Shown: piece by piece, positions 43,578 to 52,417 of the stretch
Layout: each line of letters starts with the position of its first letter
Numbering within the stretch: position 1 is the stretch's first letter
Assembly (NCBI GenBank): GCA_016191785.1
Contig: JACPVJ010000025.1
Span: 53,409-117,408 of the forward strand
Length of the DNA stretch: 64,000 nucleotides
Direction: 5' to 3'
From: Myxococcales bacterium
Lineage (GTDB): Bacteria > Myxococcota_A > Polyangia > Polyangiales > Polyangiaceae
Notes under the pieces: generated by a model
Database searches by the model: none
What the model saw: only the letters and a program-made list of their open reading frames with translations
Told to the model about the DNA's origin: nothing
Position numbers and translations under genes: made by a program

Positions 43578-45938
43578 TCACTCCGCTGCCTGCACCGGAC
43601 GCGTGCGCCGGCTCTCGACCTGCGTGGCCTGCTCGCGCAGCTCGCGCAGCACCTTCGCCGGGGTGAACGGCAGCTCGCGCAGGCGAATGCCGACCGCGTC
43701 GTAGACCGCGTTCGCAATGGCGGGGATCGCCGAGTGCAGCGGGCCCTCGCCGGCCTCCTTCGCGCCGTACGGGCCCTCGGGATCGATGCTCTCGACGATC
43801 CACGATTCGATCTCGGGCGTGTCGAGCGTGGTCGGGATGGGGTAGTCGAGGAGCGACGGCCCGGCGTGCAGCCCGCGGGCGTTCACGGCGTGGTTCTCCA
43901 TCACCGCCTCGGCCGCGCCCATGTAGACCGATCCGTCCATTTGCCCCGCGACCAAGGTCGGGTTCAGCGCGCGACCGCAGTCGTGGGCGACCCAGATCTT
44001 GTCGACGTGGATGCGGCCCGTCTCCACGTCCACGCGGACCTCGGCCACGTGGGCGGTGAAGGAATACGCCGGCGAAGCGCCGATGGTGCCGCCGCGGTAC
44101 TTCCCGCCGAGCTCCGGCGTGTTGTAGGCCCCGGTCGACCCCAGCGTGTCGTGCTGGGCCTCGGCCAGGTGGAAGGCCTCGCGCACGCTCAGCTTGTGGC
44201 TGACGTCGTCGAGATCCACTACCTCCCCCAGCGCCATCACGATCCGCTTCGGATCCACCTCCCACTTGGCGGCGACGCTCTCGACGATTTTCGCCCGGAG
44301 CTTGCGGCAGGCGTCGATGGTGGCGTTCCCCACCATGAAGGTCACGCGGCTCGAGTACGCGCCGAGGTCGACCGGACAGAGGTCGGTGTCCGCCGCGACC
44401 ACCCGCACGTGTTCGGGGAGCAGCCCCAGCTCTTCGGCCACGATGCTGCGCACCACCGAGCTCGACCCCTGGCCGATGTCGTTGCCGCCGGTGAACGCCG
44501 TGACCAGCCCCGAGCGGTCGACCTTGAGCTGCACGCCGGCTTGCGGCATCTCGTTGGGGTACACCGGGTAGTTGGTGCCCGAGATGTACATGCTGCCGGC
44601 CACGCCCAGGCCGCGCCCGTAGGGCAGCTTGGCGCGCCGCACCTTCCAGCCGCTGGCCGCCTCGACCGCCGCCAGGCACTCGAGGAAACCGTTCGACGTG
44701 ATGCGCTGGCCGTTCACCGTCTGGGTGTGCGTGCCTTGGAAGTTCTTGCGGCGGATCTCGATGGGATCGAGGCGGAGGACGTCGGCCAGCTCGTCGAGCT
44801 GCACCTCGAAGGCGAAGCGCGGCTGCACCGAGCCGTGCCCGCGCTTGGGGCCGCAGGGCGGCTTGTTGGTGAACACGCGCGTCGAGTCGAAGCGATAGGT
44901 CGGAAAGTCGTAGGGCCCGGTCAAGAGCTGCCCCGAGTAGTAGGTGGTGACCAGCCCAAACGAACTGTACGCACCGCCGTCGATCAAGATCTTGGCGTCC
45001 ACACCGGTGAGCCGCCCGTCTTTCTTCGCGCCGGTGCGATAGCGGAGCTTCATCGCGTGGCGCCCGCGGTGGGTGTAGAAGACCTCTTCGCGGGTGTAGA
45101 GCATCTTCACCGGGCGGCCGGTGATCAGCGCCAGCTTGGCCACGCAGAACTCGAGGCTGAAGGGGTCGCTCTTGCCGCCGAAGGCGCCGCCCAGGCACGG
45201 CTGGATCACGCGGATCTGGTGCTCGGGGAGCGCCAGCACCTTGGCCAGCGCGCGGTGCACGTAGTGCGTGATCTGCGTGGCGCTCCACACCGTGAGCACG
45301 CCGTCGGGCGACACCCGCGCCACCGCGCAGTGGGGCTCGATGGGCGCGTGGGTGGTGCTGTGGAACCCGAACTCACCCTCGACCGTGACGTCTGCGCCGG
45401 CGAGGGCCGCGTCCACGTCACCGAAGTCGAGCAGCACGTGCTTGCTGACGTTGTTCTTCTTGTCCTCGTGGATCTTCGGCTCGATCTGGGCCAGCGCGTC
45501 CTCCGGCTCCAGAAACGCATGGAGCGACTCGTACTCGACGGCGATCAGCTCGAGCGCACGCACCGCCGTGTCTTCGTCCAGCGCGGCGACGGCCGCGACC
45601 GGATCGCCCACGAACCGCACCTTGTCCACCGCCAGCGCGGTCTCGTCCTGAGTCCACGGGATCACACCGTAGCGCTCGGGCAAGTCGCGCCCGGTGATCA
45701 CCGCGTGCACGCCGGGCAGCGCCAGCGCCTTCGAGACGTCGATGCTCTTGATGCGCGCGTGGGCAAGCGGGCTGCGAAGCGTCTTGGCGTGCAGCATGCC
45801 GGGCAGCTGAATGTCGTCGGTGTAGACCGCCTCGCCGGTGGCCTTCGACAGCCCGTCGACCTTGCGCTGCGGGTGGCCCACGACCGAAAAGCCCTTGTCC
45901 CAGGGCGGATTCGGCCCGTGAATGTCGCGCGCAGCCAT
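43578..45938 (-). CDS. Molybdopterin-binding large subunit of a xanthine-oxidase-family enzyme, HcrA-like
   Basis: 786 residues. Aldehyde-oxidase/xanthine-dehydrogenase large-subunit fold from the N-terminal KVDGLSKATGEAVYTDDIQL. Molybdenum-site loops: CLGGAFGGKSDPFSLEF, CGPKRGHGSVQ, NDIGQGSSSVV and the catalytic glutamate loop GPYGAKEAGEGPLHSAIP. It pairs with the HcrB-like flavin subunit directly downstream. A [2Fe-2S] small subunit, required for electron transfer, is not encoded next to it or elsewhere in the window. It probably needs a molybdopterin-cytosine cofactor. Confidence 0.9.
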   Translation of the reverse strand: MAARDIHGPNPPWDKGFSVVGHPQRKVDGLSKATGEAVYTDDIQLPGMLHAKTLRSPLAHARIKSIDVSKALALPGVHAVITGRDLPERYGVIPWTQDETALAVDKVRFVGDPVAAVAALDEDTAVRALELIAVEYESLHAFLEPEDALAQIEPKIHEDKKNNVSKHVLLDFGDVDAALAGADVTVEGEFGFHSTTHAPIEPHCAVARVSPDGVLTVWSATQITHYVHRALAKVLALPEHQIRVIQPCLGGAFGGKSDPFSLEFCVAKLALITGRPVKMLYTREEVFYTHRGRHAMKLRYRTGAKKDGRLTGVDAKILIDGGAYSSFGLVTTYYSGQLLTGPYDFPTYRFDSTRVFTNKPPCGPKRGHGSVQPRFAFEVQLDELADVLRLDPIEIRRKNFQGTHTQTVNGQRITSNGFLECLAAVEAASGWKVRRAKLPYGRGLGVAGSMYISGTNYPVYPNEMPQAGVQLKVDRSGLVTAFTGGNDIGQGSSSVVRSIVAEELGLLPEHVRVVAADTDLCPVDLGAYSSRVTFMVGNATIDACRKLRAKIVESVAAKWEVDPKRIVMALGEVVDLDDVSHKLSVREAFHLAEAQHDTLGSTGAYNTPELGGKYRGGTIGASPAYSFTAHVAEVRVDVETGRIHVDKIWVAHDCGRALNPTLVAGQMDGSVYMGAAEAVMENHAVNARGLHAGPSLLDYPIPTTLDTPEIESWIVESIDPEGPYGAKEAGEGPLHSAIPAIANAVYDAVGIRLRELPFTPAKVLRELREQATQVESRRTRPVQAAE

Positions 45939-46034
45939 GGCGGTCTCCTAACGCGGGGGGTGGAACGTGACAAGCACGGGGGGGTGGGACTCGGGTCGCG
46001 GCGGCCACGCAAACGGCCGGCGTTGGCGCGCGAA

Positions 46035-47075
46035 ATGCCCGCTCGGGTCGTGCAGAGAGCAAAGCGCTGGCTCGAAGCGGCACGGCTGGCAGAAACTGCG
46101 GCCATGCCGGAACGGATTGGACTGGTCGAGGCGCTCGGGCTGACGCCCTTCGACAAGACGGCGCGGGAGGTGGCGCTCGCGCTGGGTGGAGACTCGAGCA
46201 CGCCCAAGACCCGCTTCGGTCTGAGCTCGCTCCGCAACTTTCACCCGCGCCTGGGGGCCGCGCTGTGGCTCGGAAGAAAGCCTTCCGGGCGCCGAGTCCC
46301 GGTCACCAATCTCTACAACTATCGTCAGCCACCGCCGGAGCTCGGCTGGTCGGTGCGGGTGACCGACGTGCGCGACTTTCGTGGCGGGCGCAACACCTAC
46401 GACAGCCACAACGGCACCGACTTCGCGATCCCGCCCGGCACGAGCGTGGTCGCGGCGGCGCCGGGAACGGTGCTCCGGGTCTCGAGCGAGTACCACCGGG
46501 GCGGGCGCAAGATCCTGATCGACCATGGCCACGGGCTGGTCACCTCCTACAACCACTTGAGCCGACCACTGGTCCAGCCCGGCCAGCGCCTGCGACGCGG
46601 CGAGCCGATCGCGCTCTCGGGCTACAGCGGGCTCGACGCGCTGGTCGGGTTCCCGTGGGCCCCACCCCATGTGCACTTCAACGTCTGGCTCGACGGCGTC
46701 TACGTCGATCCCTTCACGCCCCTCGATCGCGACGAGCCCTCGCTCTGGCGGCGACACAACGATCCGGTGCCGGCGCTGCCGGGCGACCTCGACGACGACG
46801 ACGTTCCGCCGAGCGATTGGGACGACGACGCGATGGCACGCGCGGTGAAGGCCTGCGTGCACCCGGCCACGGTCGCCCAGATCGAGCAGGCGCCGAGCGC
46901 CGAGGAGCGCGCCGGTGCGCTGCTGATGCACCTCGCGTACTTCCCGACTCGCTTCCGGCGTGAAGGCCTGGGCGAAGGCTTCTCTCTGTTCTGCCGGGTC
47001 CACCCCCGGGAGCCGCGCCTCGATCTCCCGTTTTCGCACGGCGACTACGACGGAGTGGTCTTCCTGCCACGCTGA
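46035..47075 (+). CDS. M23-family metallopeptidase
   Basis: 346 residues from the ATG at 46035; the ATG at 46104 is an alternative giving 323. No convincing signal peptide with either start. The LytM/M23 fold is clear: DSHNGTDFAIPPGTSVVAAA with zinc-ligand His and Asp, ILIDHGHGLVTSYNHLS, and PPHVHFNVWLDG with the paired histidines. M23 enzymes cleave peptide crosslinks in cell walls. The C-terminal ~100 residues are acidic and unrecognised. It is divergent from the molybdenum-hydroxylase genes. Confidence 0.87.
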   Translation: MPARVVQRAKRWLEAARLAETAAMPERIGLVEALGLTPFDKTAREVALALGGDSSTPKTRFGLSSLRNFHPRLGAALWLGRKPSGRRVPVTNLYNYRQPPPELGWSVRVTDVRDFRGGRNTYDSHNGTDFAIPPGTSVVAAAPGTVLRVSSEYHRGGRKILIDHGHGLVTSYNHLSRPLVQPGQRLRRGEPIALSGYSGLDALVGFPWAPPHVHFNVWLDGVYVDPFTPLDRDEPSLWRRHNDPVPALPGDLDDDDVPPSDWDDDAMARAVKACVHPATVAQIEQAPSAEERAGALLMHLAYFPTRFRREGLGEGFSLFCRVHPREPRLDLPFSHGDYDGVVFLPR

Positions 47076-47112
47076 CCACCCGCCTCGAAGAGTGATAGAC
47101 TCGGCCCTCGCC

Positions 47113-48765
47113 ATGTCGGAGCGCCGCGTCCCACGGGTTCGCACCTGGCACCTCGCGGTCGCGCTGGTGTTGATCACCGCGTGCGGTGCGAAAGATGGGC
47201 TGGACGATCCCGAGGCCTACGATGGCGGCATCGACGGCGGTGGCGTCGGCGGCTTCGGTGGCGCGGGCGGCGCAGCTGGCTTCGGAGCATTCGGCGGTGC
47301 AGGCGGCGCCGGTGGCTTCGGCGCATTCGGTGGTGCGGGCGGCGCCGGTGGCTTCGGCGCATTCGGTGGTGCGGGCGGCGCCGGTGGCTTCGGCGCATTC
47401 GGCGGTGCAGGCGGCGCAGGCGGCTTCGGCGCATTCGGTGGTGCGGGCGGCGCGGGTGGCTTCGGGGCATTCGGCGGTGCGGGCGGCGCGGGTGGCTTCG
47501 GGGCATTCGGCGGTGCAGGTGGCGCCGGCGGCTTCGGCGGCTTCGGGGGTGCGGGCGGCTTCGGTGGAGCCGGCGGCTTCGGTGGCTTCGGCGGCTTCGG
47601 CGGCTTCGGCGGCTTCGGCGGCTTCGGTGGCTTCGGTGGCTTCGGTGGTGCGGGCGGCAGCGGTGGCGCAGGCGGCTTCGGCGGCTTCGGCGGCTTCGGC
47701 GGCTTCGGTGGAGCGGGCGGCAGCGGCGGCGCAGGCGGCAGCGGTGGTGCAGGTGGCAACGGCGGGGCAGGTGGCAGCGGCGGCGCAGGTGGCAGCGGTG
47801 GCTTCGGTGGCTTCGGTGGCTTCGGTGGCTTCGGTGGCTTCGGTGGCTTCGGTGGCTTTGGCGGCTTTGGCGGCACCGGCGGCACCGGTGGCGGAAGCTG
47901 CGAAGGCGGCTCGGTGTGCGCACCCCCGGCGCCCGCAGGCTGGCAGGGTCCGCTCGCGGTGTGGGGCGGCCAGGGATCCGCACCGCCGCCCGAGTGTGGC
48001 GCGGCCTACCCGACCCTCGCCGTGGACGGCATGCAGGGGCTCTCGGCGCCACCGGCGAGCTGCGGCGCGTGCGGGTGCGGCTCGCCCATCGGGATGGTGT
48101 GCGCGCTGGCGACGGTGCAGTTCTTCCAGCAAGCGGCCTGCGGCGGCACGCCCGGTCAGCTGACCATCGCCGCCAACGTGTGTCAGGCGTTCGTCATCCT
48201 CGGCTACGACCCGCTGAGCGCCAAGCTCGCGACCGCGCCGCCGGCCGGAGGCGCGTGCAATCCGCTGCCGACTCAAGATCAGATCCTACCCCTCGGGTGG
48301 AGCGTACGCGCGCGGGCGTGCGGTGGCGCGAAGCCCGGCGCCGCGTGCGGCGCGGGCGTATGCACTCCCGCGCCCGAGTCTCCGTTCGGTGGCCTGTGCA
48401 TCGCGAAGGCCGGTGATGCTGCTTGCCCGGCCGGATACCCCAAGAAGCTGTCGTTCTACCAAGGCGCCAACGACACGCGCGACTGCTCCGACTGCGCCTG
48501 CGGCTCACCCCAAGGCGCGGCGTGTCCCGGCAGCGTCGAGCTGTGGACCAACTCGCAGTGCAGCGTCGACTCGGTCACCCTCGGTCAGGTCGGCTCGTGC
48601 GCGTCGCTGCCGCCGGACCCCTCGCCGCCGCCGCCGCCCTATCAGACCTCGCGCAGCATGTTCTACGACGGTCAGCCCCCGGTCGGAGGCGCGTGCGGGG
48701 CATCGGGCGGGCAACCGACCGGCACCGCCACGCCCGCTGCACCGGTGACTCTCTGCTGCCTGTGA
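47113..48765 (+). CDS. PGRS-like glycine-rich lipoprotein
   Basis: 550 residues from the ATG at 47113. Lipobox LITAC, then about 210 residues that are mostly Gly, Ala and Phe in GGX triplets (residues 40-255). The C-terminal ~290 residues are Cys-rich and globular (SCGACGCGSPIGMVCA, CSDCACGSPQGAACPGS), with a Pro-rich stretch near the end. The Gly tract resembles mycobacterial PGRS domains, which form extended surface structures, but it is probably convergent. Likely a cell-surface protein. Confidence 0.85.
   Translation: MSERRVPRVRTWHLAVALVLITACGAKDGLDDPEAYDGGIDGGGVGGFGGAGGAAGFGAFGGAGGAGGFGAFGGAGGAGGFGAFGGAGGAGGFGAFGGAGGAGGFGAFGGAGGAGGFGAFGGAGGAGGFGAFGGAGGAGGFGGFGGAGGFGGAGGFGGFGGFGGFGGFGGFGGFGGFGGAGGSGGAGGFGGFGGFGGFGGAGGSGGAGGSGGAGGNGGAGGSGGAGGSGGFGGFGGFGGFGGFGGFGGFGGFGGTGGTGGGSCEGGSVCAPPAPAGWQGPLAVWGGQGSAPPPECGAAYPTLAVDGMQGLSAPPASCGACGCGSPIGMVCALATVQFFQQAACGGTPGQLTIAANVCQAFVILGYDPLSAKLATAPPAGGACNPLPTQDQILPLGWSVRARACGGAKPGAACGAGVCTPAPESPFGGLCIAKAGDAACPAGYPKKLSFYQGANDTRDCSDCACGSPQGAACPGSVELWTNSQCSVDSVTLGQVGSCASLPPDPSPPPPPYQTSRSMFYDGQPPVGGACGASGGQPTGTATPAAPVTLCCL
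47281..47873. repeat. In-frame 36-bp and 9-bp glycine-coding repeats
   Basis: Seven copies of a 36-bp unit (47281-47532) encode FGAFGGAGGAGG with only silent changes between copies; then runs of a 9-bp GGCTTCGGT-like unit continue to about 47873, encoding GGF triplets. Repeat lengths are multiples of three, so copy-number change would alter protein length, not frame. Confidence 0.9.
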
Positions 48766-48778
48766 GCGCGCGACCAAG

Positions 48779-49360
48779 TCAGAGATAGCCGCCCACCGTG
48801 GCGAACAGCCCGAAGTGATCGAAGTCACTGTCGTCGTCGAGCGGAACCACGAAGCGCGCGTCGACGCCCGCGAAGAGCCGATCGGACAGCGGGTACAGCG
48901 CGGCGACACCCGGCGCCAGGTACGCGCGCGATTCCGTGTCGCACGTGCCCCCGAGACAGCCGCGCGCGGTTCCCATTCCGACCCCGCCGTAGGGACGCAC
49001 GATCAAAGGACCCGCCGCGAGGTCGTAGCCCAGCTCGCCGCCGAAGTACCACACGTTCACGCTCACGTCCTCGCTGCCTCCCAGCGTGTTCGCCTTGCGC
49101 GTCTCGCCCAGGTGGTAGACCAGAGTGCCTCCGACGTAGACGCGATCGAAGCCGTAGCCGGCACGCGCACCGAAGCCGACGTTGACGCCGTCCTCGAAGC
49201 CGTTGCCGACCAGCCCCGCCAGCGACAGACCCTGGGTCGGCAGCGTGTGCTGCTCGGCCCGCGGCGGGCTGCCTCCCGTATCGGCAGCGGGCTCCTTCGC
49301 CTGTGCGAGGGCGGGAGCGCACGTGAGCCCGAGCACCAGCAAAACGATTCGATTCTTCAT
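48779..49360 (-). CDS. Outer-membrane beta-barrel protein
   Basis: 193 residues from an ATG with GAGGAG upstream. Signal peptide of ~20 residues (LTCAPALAQA). Eight or so amphipathic strands follow, for example NVGFGARAGYGFDRVYVGGT, GELGYDLAAGPLIVRPYGGV and GLFATVGGYL at the C-terminus. One disulfide is possible in RGCLGGTCDTES. Resembles small OmpA-like barrels without a C-terminal domain. Converges on the glycine-rich lipoprotein gene. Confidence 0.82.
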   Translation of the reverse strand: MKNRIVLLVLGLTCAPALAQAKEPAADTGGSPPRAEQHTLPTQGLSLAGLVGNGFEDGVNVGFGARAGYGFDRVYVGGTLVYHLGETRKANTLGGSEDVSVNVWYFGGELGYDLAAGPLIVRPYGGVGMGTARGCLGGTCDTESRAYLAPGVAALYPLSDRLFAGVDARFVVPLDDDSDFDHFGLFATVGGYL

Positions 49361-49531
49361 GTCCGTCGTCTCCTCTTCCGCTCACATCAGCAATCGGCGT
49401 GCCTGGAGCACGGCGCGGGAAAAGAGCCACTTCGGCGCGCGCCGCTGGTCGGGCGCGACCGACCGCCTGGCAGGAGGGAGCCGTCCGCCCACGTGTAAGG
49501 TCAGGTCCGCCCGGCCGTTCTTCGCGGCGTC

Positions 49532-50716
49532 ATGCGTAAAGCTTTCTTGGTCACGAACGTGCTCGGTGGGGTGCTCTTGGCGGCAACGGTCGCGCGGGCA
49601 GGCGGAGAGAAAGACGACATCGGGACGCGGCCCGCGGGCGCACCCATGGTGGCCGAGGGCGCGCTGTCCAAGGACGACGGCGGCAACCCACCGCCGGCCA
49701 AGGTGATCGCGCCAACGCCCTGCGTCGGGCCTGCGTGCGCGCCGTCCAGTGATCCGCAGCGTGATCTGGTGGTCGCCGAGGACCGACCGACGAACTGGTA
49801 CGTGCTCGACGCCGGCCTGCGCACGCACCGCGATACGTTCATCGGGCTCGCGTCGCTGGCCGCTGCCCAGAGTCGCGTCGAGCGCTTCTACGGGGTGGCA
49901 TCGCTGGCCCTGATCCGCAACGACGCGGGGAGCCACTTTGGTCTCGCGCAGATCGGCATCGGTCGCAACCTCTCGGACGAGTTCGGCGGCCTGGCGCAGG
50001 TGAGCCTCGGCGAGAACCGCGCCCGCTACTTCTACGGCCTGGGTCAGGTGACCCTCGGCTACAATCGCAGCCAGGAGTTCGTCGGCGCGCTACAGCTCGC
50101 GGGCTACAACCGCGCGGACGACTCGTTCGGCGGGGCGCTGCAGCTCGGCGGGTACAACCGCGCCGGTGGGGACTTCGTCGGGCTCGCGCAGATCGGCGGG
50201 TTCAACGCCCAGGGCAAGGAGCTGTTCGAGAGCCACGGCGACGAGAGCACGCTCTGGGCCCTGGGTCAGTTCGGCGTGGTCAACTACGCCAACGCGTTCC
50301 GCGGAGTGGTGCAGGTGGGCGCCATGAGCGCGGCGCACGACTTCAGCGGCGGCCTGCAGATCGGCGTGGTGGCGGGCGCCGAGACGTTCAGCGGCATCGC
50401 GCAGATCGGCGCCGCGACGGTCTCCGATCGGTCGTACGGCGGGCAGATCGGCCTCGCCAACCTGTCATTCAAGCAGCACACCGGCTTGCAGGTGGGTGGC
50501 GGCAACTATGCCGAGAGCATGCGGGGCGTGCAGGTCGGCCTGGCGAACATCACGGACGAAGCCAGCGGCGTGCAGATCGGCGTCTTCAACCACGCCAGGC
50601 GCCTGCGAGGTCTGCAGATTGGTCTCTTGAACCATGCCGAGGACGGCGTCCTCGAGTGGAGCCCGATCGTGAACATGGGTTTCGACGAGGGACCGAAGCA
50701 GGTGGGCCGGCGGTAG
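49532..50716 (+). CDS. Surface repeat protein, LA_2272-like
   Basis: 394 residues. Signal peptide of ~23 residues (LLAATVARA), a Pro/Asp-rich stretch to residue 85, then about 15 repeats of ~19-20 residues of the form F-x-G-x-x-Q-(I/V/L)-G-x-x-N, e.g. GVQVGLANITDEASGVQIGV. The C-terminal LQIGLLNHAEDGVLEWSPIV fits the LA_2272-type surface-repeat family first named in Leptospira. The repeats should build a beta-solenoid or barrel at the cell surface. Function unknown. Confidence 0.8.
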   Translation: MRKAFLVTNVLGGVLLAATVARAGGEKDDIGTRPAGAPMVAEGALSKDDGGNPPPAKVIAPTPCVGPACAPSSDPQRDLVVAEDRPTNWYVLDAGLRTHRDTFIGLASLAAAQSRVERFYGVASLALIRNDAGSHFGLAQIGIGRNLSDEFGGLAQVSLGENRARYFYGLGQVTLGYNRSQEFVGALQLAGYNRADDSFGGALQLGGYNRAGGDFVGLAQIGGFNAQGKELFESHGDESTLWALGQFGVVNYANAFRGVVQVGAMSAAHDFSGGLQIGVVAGAETFSGIAQIGAATVSDRSYGGQIGLANLSFKQHTGLQVGGGNYAESMRGVQVGLANITDEASGVQIGVFNHARRLRGLQIGLLNHAEDGVLEWSPIVNMGFDEGPKQVGRR

Positions 50717-50791
50717 TGAGGCGCGCGACACGGGTGCTCTCCGCGTACGGCCAAGCCGTGGCCACCGACCTCTCGCGCCCGCAACTTCGCA

Positions 50792-51235
50792 TCAGACCCA
50801 GGGACCGACGTCGCCGAGCGCGAGGCACAGACCCGCCGCGATAGCCGTGCCAATGCAGATCCATGGCGAAGACGCGACCTCGGCGGCTTCCCTGCCACGC
50901 AGGCGCGCCCAGAGGAATACGAAGCCCACCGCAGCCCAAACCCCGAGCGCGAACACCGGGCCGCCCAGCGTGCCGACCGCCACGATGAGTTTGAAGGCGC
51001 CGCCGCCGGTGAGCTCGCGGCGCCACGCGAGCAGACCGGGCGCCGCGGTGAGGAAGAACCCGGTGAGGTGTGGCGCGAAGTGCGCGCGCACGAGCATGAT
51101 CGCGACGGCGGCCGCCAAGCCTCCGACTGTGATCCCATTCGGGATGTTGCCGTCTCGAAGCTCGAACGGCAGAGCGAGCGCTGGCAGCGCAACCGCCAAG
51201 GCGATCACCAGGACGGGTGGTTCGAAAATCCCCAC
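50792..51235 (-). CDS. Prepilin-peptidase-like (A24) membrane protein lacking catalytic aspartates
   Basis: 147 residues from a GTG at 51235. Four to five membrane helices and the A24/CpaA layout: an IPN motif in FELRDGNIPNGIT and a later GGGAFKLIVAVG. In active enzymes these read D-x-R-x-x-x-IPN and GxGD-x-KL; here the first Asp is Glu and the second Ala. Loss of both suggests no peptidase activity, so it may be a pseudoenzyme. Not near pilin genes in this window. Confidence 0.7.
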   Translation of the reverse strand: MGIFEPPVLVIALAVALPALALPFELRDGNIPNGITVGGLAAAVAIMLVRAHFAPHLTGFFLTAAPGLLAWRRELTGGGAFKLIVAVGTLGGPVFALGVWAAVGFVFLWARLRGREAAEVASSPWICIGTAIAAGLCLALGDVGPWV

Positions 51236-51325
51236 TTGCGCACGGTACCACGGCGTGGGTCCGAGTCCCCCGGGCCGGGATCGCCGGGCTCGCGCTCGAC
51301 CGGACGTCGTGCGATCCTCCCCCCC

Positions 51326-52417
51326 ATGCGGAGGGTGGAGATCATCATCGCGCACGCGCCGCGCCTTTCGGCCATCGCGGCAGTGAGCCTCTTGCCAATC
51401 GTGGCAAGCTGCGGGTCGCGCTCGGGGCTGCAGAGCGGCAATGACGCTGGCAGCACCGGCGGCGCGACCGGCGGCAGCGGCAACGGCGGCGCGGGTGGTG
51501 CCACCAGCGGCGGCGGCAGCGGCGGCCTGTTGATCGGCGGCACCGGCGGCCTCGGCGGCTCGGGTGGCAGTGGCGGGGCCGGCGGCAACGGCGGCTACCC
51601 GGGCTGCCCCTCGTACAAGAAGCTCGTGACCTTCACCGTGGACATCCCGCCCCCGGGCGTCCCCGCCGAGCCGGGTCAACTCTGCGCGGTGACGGTCGAG
51701 CCCGTCGAGAGCAACACCGCGGCGCGCGTCACGCTCACCAAGTACTCGCCCGCGCTCGAGCTCGCACAGGGCTTCGTGGCGCTGCCCCCCGACATCGAGA
51801 AGGTGGTGGTCGGGGTCCCGAAGATCAGCATCAAGGCGGCGGACATGTCGGTCCTCGCCCAAGGGAAGGTGAGCAACGTGACCCAGCTCGCCGGGGGGTT
51901 CTCGTTTCACCTGACCTGGCCTGGCCCGCTGAAGCTCGATCCCGAGCCGTACGTGCGCCTGGTGATGCAGGTCGAGCTCGACATCGCCTGCAACGAACCG
52001 GGTGGCGACCTTCGCACCATCACCTCCGTCACCGAGATCCACCTCTGCATTGGCGACGAGGACCTCGAGTGGGTCAGCTCGGGGGACGAGTGCACGGCAT
52101 GCAAGACCATCGCCGAGATGGCGCCGACACCCATCTTGCCGGATCAGCAGGCGGACGCGCTGCCCCTGGCGCGTGCCTTCCGGCTGCGCGTGGTCGAGCT
52201 GGCGCGGGCGGGGAACGCCGCGCTCTTGCTGGCCGAAAACGACGCGGGCCCCGACGCCGAGTACCAGTGGCACGCCAGCGCCGGTCGACTGGAGCGGCTC
52301 GCTCCGGATCTGGTGCTCTGGACCACCGAGTCCGCCGACCTCCCTCACCTCTTGCAGGTCGCCGTCGAGCACCCGGACGGCGCCGCCGTCGCCAGCTTCG
52401 ACTGGGAGCCGCTGTGA
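51326..52417 (+). CDS. Lipoprotein coupled to B12 radical-SAM gene
   Basis: 363 residues from the ATG at 51326. Lipobox PIVASC, a Gly/Ser/Thr linker to about residue 90, then a ~270-residue domain with VTFTVDIPPPGVPAEPGQLC, HLTWPGPLKLDPEPYVRL and a Cys-x9-Cys-x-x-Cys region around LCIGDEDLEW. The end (AEYQWHASAGRLERLAPDLV, then VEHPDGAAVASFDWEP) looks like an Ig/PKD-type strand set. Its TGA overlaps the GTG of the radical-SAM gene. Function unknown. Confidence 0.75.
   Translation: MRRVEIIIAHAPRLSAIAAVSLLPIVASCGSRSGLQSGNDAGSTGGATGGSGNGGAGGATSGGGSGGLLIGGTGGLGGSGGSGGAGGNGGYPGCPSYKKLVTFTVDIPPPGVPAEPGQLCAVTVEPVESNTAARVTLTKYSPALELAQGFVALPPDIEKVVVGVPKISIKAADMSVLAQGKVSNVTQLAGGFSFHLTWPGPLKLDPEPYVRLVMQVELDIACNEPGGDLRTITSVTEIHLCIGDEDLEWVSSGDECTACKTIAEMAPTPILPDQQADALPLARAFRLRVVELARAGNAALLLAENDAGPDAEYQWHASAGRLERLAPDLVLWTTESADLPHLLQVAVEHPDGAAVASFDWEPL

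Noticed and set aside
43209..46034. Long plus-strand frame joined upstream of the M23 peptidase, which would make a giant fusion
   Set aside because: The extra sequence is antisense to the molybdenum-hydroxylase genes; the peptidase has its own starts at 46035 or 46104.
47174..48052. Proline- and arginine-rich minus-strand frames (PPKPPKPP-type) opposite the glycine repeats
   Set aside because: They are the unavoidable reverse reading of GGX-coding DNA and have no start signals or globular part.
48779..49360. Barrel genes at 14493 and 48779 considered as duplicate copies
   Set aside because: They share only the general beta-barrel pattern; sequence, length of strands and cysteine content differ.
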